Shown in pieces: positions 12,854-17,148 of a stretch of 17,148 nt of DNA. The notes below the pieces were generated by a model, which had not been told where the DNA came from, searched no databases, and saw only the letters and a list, made by a program, of their open reading frames with translations. Position 1 is the stretch's first letter; each line of letters starts with the position of its first letter. Origin of the DNA: Desulfurellales bacterium. Lineage in GTDB: Bacteria; Campylobacterota_A; Desulfurellia; Desulfurellales; Hippeaceae. The stretch lies in the NCBI GenBank assembly GCA_027064405.1, contig JAMOPP010000037.1:1-17148 (forward strand), read 5' to 3'. A program made the translations under genes and the position numbers.

Positions 12854-14167
12854 TCAAGTTTCTATTTCTTCTGACATTAAATCCGTATCATTTACAATAT
12901 CTATTATCTTAACTTCTGCAAATTTACCTATTGACAGCTTGTTGCTTTTCACAAAAATAAGACCGTCTATCTCAAATGCATTTCTATAACTTCTTGCCTC
13001 AAAATATCCGGGCATTTCGTCTGACTCTTTATCTATTATTACTTTAATACGCTTGCCTATAAACTGTTTGTTAATATTGTTATAGATATTTTTCTGCAAC
13101 AGTTCTATTTCTGCAAGCCTTTCGGATTTAATATCATCGTCTAAATCCTTTAAATTGTATGATTTTGTATTTTCTTCATGGTAATATTTAAAAAATCCAA
13201 CCCAATCTATCTTGCTTTTTTTAATAAAAGTCTTTAATTCTTCAAAATCATCCTCTGTTTCAGTCGGGAAACCGACTATAAATGTTGAACGGATGGTAAT
13301 ATTCTTGCTTTTTAACTTCTTGACTAAATCTTCAACCGTCTGCCTATCGTACCCTCTATTCATATCTTGAAGGATTTTTGAGCTTATGTGCTGAAAGGGA
13401 ACATCAATATAATTTAAAACCTTTTTTGAGTCCGCAATAAAATCTATTAATTCATCATCTATATGCGGAGGATAGGTATACATAATACGAATCCACTCGA
13501 TTCCGTCTATTTTTTCAATTTGTCGAAGCAGTTCCACAAGTCTGTTTTTTTTGTTATTATGAAGCATATATGCCGTTGTGTCTTGCGCTATAATGTAGAG
13601 TTCTTTTACGCCCTTTGCCGATAAAGATTGAGCCTCTCGGATAATCTCATCCATTGGCTTATCTTTGAAACCACCTTTAATTAAGGGTATCGCACAAAAA
13701 GAACATCCGTTTGAGCATCCTTCTGCAATCTTCAAATATCCTATATGATTTGGCGTAAGTAGTTTTCTGAGTTTATATCCTTCATCAAAGACCGCATCCT
13801 TGTGCAGAATTTTTTTTACAACGCTTTCCAACTCATACACCCCTACAAAGCTGTCAACTTCAGGAATTTGCTGTTTTAATTCCTCTTTGTATCTTTCATA
13901 CAAACAACCTGCTACTACAATTTTTTTATTTTTAAATCTTTTTTTAATTTGGACTGCTTCCATTATTGCATCTAAAGATTCCTCTATGGCAGGGGTTATA
14001 AATCCGCATGTGTTGATGAGCATAACATCCGAATCTTCCGCATTGTTTGTCAATGATACATTGCCTGTTTTTTCCAAAAACCCGAGCATCAATTCCGTAT
14101 CTACCGTATTTTTCGGACAGCCCAAGCTTTGAACAAAAAGATTAAGTTTTTGATTATTTTTATTCAT
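12854..14167 (-). CDS. rimO: Ribosomal protein S12 methylthiotransferase RimO
   Basis: 437 residues, the usual length. It uses S-adenosylmethionine and two [4Fe-4S] clusters to add a methylthio group to the conserved aspartate of ribosomal protein S12. The N-terminal UPF0004 domain supplies C17 (in SLGCPKN), C54 and C88 for the auxiliary cluster. The radical-SAM motif is C151-x3-C155-x2-C158 (AEGCSNGCSFC). A TRAM domain occupies roughly 370-430. SLGCPKN at the start and AEGC before the radical-SAM cysteines point to RimO over the tRNA enzymes MiaB and MtaB. The ATG is preceded by AAGG 6 bases away. It follows the HD-GYP gene by 45 bases that contain a possible promoter, and begins a group with the M50 protease and trpS. 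Confidence 0.94.
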   Translation of the reverse strand: MNKNNQKLNLFVQSLGCPKNTVDTELMLGFLEKTGNVSLTNNAEDSDVMLINTCGFITPAIEESLDAIMEAVQIKKRFKNKKIVVAGCLYERYKEELKQQIPEVDSFVGVYELESVVKKILHKDAVFDEGYKLRKLLTPNHIGYLKIAEGCSNGCSFCAIPLIKGGFKDKPMDEIIREAQSLSAKGVKELYIIAQDTTAYMLHNNKKNRLVELLRQIEKIDGIEWIRIMYTYPPHIDDELIDFIADSKKVLNYIDVPFQHISSKILQDMNRGYDRQTVEDLVKKLKSKNITIRSTFIVGFPTETEDDFEELKTFIKKSKIDWVGFFKYYHEENTKSYNLKDLDDDIKSERLAEIELLQKNIYNNINKQFIGKRIKVIIDKESDEMPGYFEARSYRNAFEIDGLIFVKSNKLSIGKFAEVKIIDIVNDTDLMSEEIET

Positions 14168-14173
14168 ATGAAC

Positions 14174-14202
14174 CTTATATATTGTTTTGAATTGTTAATC
14201 AA
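14174..14202 (-). promoter_or_regulatory. Possible promoter of rimO
   Basis: On the minus strand TTGATT (14202-14197) and TATAAG (14179-14174) are 17 bases apart. If used, transcription would begin at about the rimO ATG itself, which would make the mRNA leaderless and bypass the AAGG site. It may equally be chance in A/T-rich DNA. Confidence 0.3.
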
Positions 14203-14212
14203 GTTCAGAGCA

Positions 14213-15871
14213 TTACTCTTTGAGATTTTGTATACTCTGTATTGCAGATTCTATGGAAGATTGCAGAGAATATATTGATTTTTCGTCTACAGAATCGCAA
14301 TTCCCTACAAAACAAACACTTTCTTTTGCATTAATAGGTATGTTTATGCAATTTTGAGTTTTATAGATTTGGAAGGAGGATATAGCTGTTTTTAGTTTGT
14401 CATCTGAAAAAAGCTTTGTAAGTTCTTCAATATTTATATTCTCGCCTGCAAATTTTGTCATCCTTATTTCATATCCGTCAACTTTAATAAATATAGCCGA
14501 TTGGCAATTTAAATGTTTTCCGGCAAGTTTTACTATTGTCTCACTTATAATATCGCTTTTTTGCTCTTTATTATTCTTAAAGTCGGGCATAGCTGTTTTG
14601 GAAAGCATCATCTTTTCTATTTTACTATTTGCATAAGATAATTTCTGTCTATACAATTTGACGCTTTTTGCTAAATTTGAATTATCGCTTCTAAGCTTGT
14701 TTATCAAATCCTGTTTGTCTGATGCCGTGCTGTTTTTGTCGGCAGTTTTCACAAGTCTATCTTCTTTTTTTGCAAGATATTTTTTTATCAGTAGAAATCT
14801 GTTTGAATTAATAAACGCTACGGCAGCGTCAATTATATCACAGTCAAGTTTTGAACATCTTAATTTATTTAATTCTTCGCCAATGAATGAAAATTTTTTA
14901 TCTTCTTTGTACGCTCTTGTTGTAGCCAATGCATCTATAATGTCCGAAACGGCAACAATTTGAGTAAGTTTGTCAATATTTTTAATGCCGTTTGGGTACC
15001 CGCTACCGTCCAATTTTTCATGATGGTTCAAAACTATATTGAGCACACTCTTGAGCATACCTACATGTTTTAGTATTTTATATCCCACAAATGTGTGTTG
15101 CTTTATTATTTGAAATTCATCTTCCGTGAGTTTGTCGGGTTTATTGATTATGTCATCCTTGATTGCTATTTTTCCCATATCGTGCAACAAGGCTCCTGTT
15201 TTTAAGATAGCGTAATCCTTCTTCGGTATATCCAATAGCCTTGCTATTTCCTGAGAATAATGTTTAACCCTTAAAGAGTGATTGTAAGTAGATTTATCGG
15301 TAAGCATAAGTAATTTCATAAGTGTTCTTATTATATTTGAATATGAACGCTTTAAGGCATTATTATTGTCTGCATCATTTATTTTTAATAAAGCAATCTT
15401 ATAGGCTAATGATAAAATACGCATAGCCTCATTTGAAAAACCGTTATACTTTGTGTGATAAATATTTATAGTACCCGTGAATTTACCGTTAATGTGAATA
15501 GGCATAATCGTGCACGAAACTACACATTCATCTGCATTGTTTAAGATAATTTTGATGTCGCTTCCTTTAAGTGTAAGTATGTCTTGAAATTTATACACTT
15601 TTTCATAGAATTCTTTAGTTAAATCAGGACAATTGATATTGTATCGCCTGCTGTAGAAGGTTTTGTCTTTATAATTGTAATCATAGAAGCATGTTTTATT
15701 GGAGTACATTTTCTCTACAGCCTCTGCAAATTCTTTAATAAAATCTTCCGTATTTTGATATTTTACACCACGGCCTACAACCTTGCTTAAGAAAGAAAGA
15801 CCTTGTATTCTTTGCTCTTCTTTTTTAGACAGCGAGTTTAATATATTCTGATACATACTGTTTTTTGTCAT
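14213..15871 (-). CDS. HD-GYP domain protein with flanking GAF-like regions
   Basis: 552 residues, soluble. An N-terminal GAF-like sensor (about 25-165) is followed by a complete HD-GYP domain (about 180-365): H198 in NHSLRVKHY, H230-D231 in ALLHDMGK, H259 in KQHTFVGY, H283-H284 in LNHHEKLDGSGYPNG and D310 in VAVSDIIDAL. All metal and GYP residues are present, so cyclic-di-GMP (or related dinucleotide) phosphodiesterase activity is likely. A coiled coil (about 385-422) then leads to a second region (about 435-552) that may be another GAF-like fold. Its ATG overlaps the stop of the HDOD gene in an ATGA arrangement. No Shine-Dalgarno sequence is visible, so translation is probably coupled. It has no phosphoacceptor receiver domain. 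Confidence 0.88.
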   Translation of the reverse strand: MTKNSMYQNILNSLSKKEEQRIQGLSFLSKVVGRGVKYQNTEDFIKEFAEAVEKMYSNKTCFYDYNYKDKTFYSRRYNINCPDLTKEFYEKVYKFQDILTLKGSDIKIILNNADECVVSCTIMPIHINGKFTGTINIYHTKYNGFSNEAMRILSLAYKIALLKINDADNNNALKRSYSNIIRTLMKLLMLTDKSTYNHSLRVKHYSQEIARLLDIPKKDYAILKTGALLHDMGKIAIKDDIINKPDKLTEDEFQIIKQHTFVGYKILKHVGMLKSVLNIVLNHHEKLDGSGYPNGIKNIDKLTQIVAVSDIIDALATTRAYKEDKKFSFIGEELNKLRCSKLDCDIIDAAVAFINSNRFLLIKKYLAKKEDRLVKTADKNSTASDKQDLINKLRSDNSNLAKSVKLYRQKLSYANSKIEKMMLSKTAMPDFKNNKEQKSDIISETIVKLAGKHLNCQSAIFIKVDGYEIRMTKFAGENINIEELTKLFSDDKLKTAISSFQIYKTQNCINIPINAKESVCFVGNCDSVDEKSIYSLQSSIESAIQSIQNLKE

Positions 15872-17148
15872 GATAAAATAATCATCATATCTTTTATGCC
15901 ACTTAAAATATCCTGTTTGTTGTTATGAACCATTTGAAGTATATTGAGATTATGTTTTTGTTTAAGCAGTATGTATGAATGATAGTTCAAATCTTCCATG
16001 CTACCTTCATCTATACCGTAGCCCAGAGTGTTTGCTATTATTATTGCGCTGTGAAGTGCGCTTAGATATGTTGATTTTGACATAGCAAACGGATAGTGGT
16101 GATACAAATTTGCATTTTTGATTTTATCCGGCATATTCCACAGTTCTGCAATTTCATATCCGATTTGCGTATGAGGTTTTGATAAATATTTTAGTTCAAG
16201 TGCACTGTAAGCTATCTTGCTTTTTTTAGATTCTTGAAGGATTTTAATATGATCTTCTATAAAATATTGACTTATAAACATTTTACCCATATTGTGCAAT
16301 ACAGCTGCGGTTGAAGCATATGTGTTTATTTTTGCATAGCGTTCAATAAATTTAACAATTGCCAGCACAGCAATTGTTTGTTTCCACAGATGCTTTACAA
16401 ATCTAATATTTTTTGAAAGAGAACTGATGTATGAAATACTCAAAGAAATACCGAGAACCTCTTCTGTTCCTAAAATTGTTACAGCCTTATGCAAACTTTT
16501 TATTTGTTTAGGAAATCCAAAGAAAGCAGAATTTACCAACTTTAAAATCTTACTTGTAATTGCCGGATCTTTATTTATTTCTCCAATGATACGCTTAAAT
16601 GGCGCTTCTTCGTTAATTAAAAATATTATATTACTCTGAATTTCAGGAAGCGTCATCAAAGACATATCAGCATTAATTTGCTCTGATACCTTATCCTGTA
16701 TAAGTTTGTTTTTATGCATAATCTCAGAAACCGTATCTTTAAAAACCGTTTTTGCATGTTCTATATCTATATCTTTCTTATTTTTCATAGCATGAATCCT
16801 TTGCGCACAGGATATTGTAAGATATGGGCTTATAATCGGTTTTAATGTGTCATCATAATAACAAGCCGCAACTAAATCATCATCCATAGAAGAAACAGCA
16901 CTGAAAATAAGATGCCTGTTATTCGCTATGTCCCTAAGTTTTTCATCGGATATATCAACCGATACATTCGTTTTTATTATTGTTCTATCTTCTTGTTTTG
17001 TTAAATTACCGCTTTCTGTTACATCACCGTCTATTATTTTTTTCACAATAGTATCAATTTTTATATCATTTTTCGGATACTGCAAAAATCCAAAATTTTT
17101 CAAGAAAATAGAATCCGCACCTTTTATCTTATCGTGTATCTTATCTAT
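15868..17148 (-). CDS. HDOD domain protein (5' end beyond the window)
   Basis: The frame stays open to the window edge, 15 codons beyond a TTG at 17103-17101 that could be taken for a start, so the gene is probably cut. Counting from that TTG, residues 1-145 are soluble and unrecognised, and a HDOD domain covers about 148-350. Landmarks are SLMTLPEIQSNI, DPAITSKILKLVNSAFFG (179-196) and KAVTILG, then a residual HD motif read as LHNMGK (269-274) and YHHYPFA (334-340). HDOD domains are HD-like folds that have lost catalysis and act in signalling. The Asn in place of the motif Asp fits that. It is translationally coupled to the HD-GYP gene by a 4-base overlap, so the products may act together. 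The exact pathway is unknown. Confidence 0.85.
   Translation of the reverse strand: MDKIHDKIKGADSIFLKNFGFLQYPKNDIKIDTIVKKIIDGDVTESGNLTKQEDRTIIKTNVSVDISDEKLRDIANNRHLIFSAVSSMDDDLVAACYYDDTLKPIISPYLTISCAQRIHAMKNKKDIDIEHAKTVFKDTVSEIMHKNKLIQDKVSEQINADMSLMTLPEIQSNIIFLINEEAPFKRIIGEINKDPAITSKILKLVNSAFFGFPKQIKSLHKAVTILGTEEVLGISLSISYISSLSKNIRFVKHLWKQTIAVLAIVKFIERYAKINTYASTAAVLHNMGKMFISQYFIEDHIKILQESKKSKIAYSALELKYLSKPHTQIGYEIAELWNMPDKIKNANLYHHYPFAMSKSTYLSALHSAIIIANTLGYGIDEGSMEDLNYHSYILLKQKHNLNILQMVHNNKQDILSGIKDMMIILS

Noticed and set aside
1..17148. CRISPR array, insertion sequence, phage or defence island
   Set aside because: No regularly spaced repeats, transposase, integrase, or known defence gene is visible; the genes are housekeeping and signalling.

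Overview
This is a gene-dense, AT-rich bacterial window. Nearly every protein gene lies on the minus strand; only the truncated first gene and three tRNA genes are on the plus strand. The gene set is core metabolism, translation and signalling, with no phage, IS, plasmid or CRISPR feature. A monomeric NADP isocitrate dehydrogenase beside a four-subunit 2-oxoglutarate:ferredoxin oxidoreductase, low GC, HDOD and HD-GYP regulators and a stand-alone DksA-like protein would fit an anaerobic or microaerophilic Gram-negative such as a Deferribacterota member. That assignment is an inference from gene content, not a database result.

Layout, left to right. 2-307 (+) is the 3' end of an unrecognised gene. 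589-750 (+) is a tRNA-Pro(TGG)/tRNA-Arg(TCT) pair with a likely promoter and a hairpin terminator. 937-2199 (-) is an MgtC/SapB-DUF4010 membrane protein with its own promoter. 2265-4204 (-) holds speE, a dksA-like gene and comF in transcription order. 4271-7088 (-) is korD-korA-korB-korC. 7178-9418 (-) is monomeric icd, upstream of and feeding the kor genes. 9502-9707 holds a dyad, a strong promoter and tRNA-Asn(GTT). 9708-10094 has no recognisable gene. 10095-14167 (-) is rimO, an M50 membrane protease, trpS, a degenerate GGDEF-domain gene and a HAD-like gene. 14213-17148 (-) is an HDOD protein (cut by the window edge) whose stop overlaps the start of an HD-GYP protein.

How the genes fit together. 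Icd makes 2-oxoglutarate and NADPH, and KorDABC converts 2-oxoglutarate to succinyl-CoA with ferredoxin as electron carrier (or the reverse). A terminator-like hairpin lies between icd and korD and another between korC and speE. In both cases the Shine-Dalgarno of the next gene begins within a few bases of the U-tract, which leaves no room for a promoter and suggests metered read-through. speE appears to start at AUU: the GTG that would lengthen the frame lies inside the terminator hairpin, whereas AUU follows a perfect GGAGG and gives the usual family N-terminus.

The most interesting observations are the speE AUU start and its terminator context; the repeated terminator/SD junctions; a GGDEF protein with a dead active site (GGSFF) but an intact RxxD inhibitory site, as in a c-di-GMP receptor; a four-cysteine pattern in TrpRS resembling the [4Fe-4S] motif of Thermotoga maritima TrpRS; and the coupled HDOD/HD-GYP pair. 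I did not see a wholly new multi-gene system.
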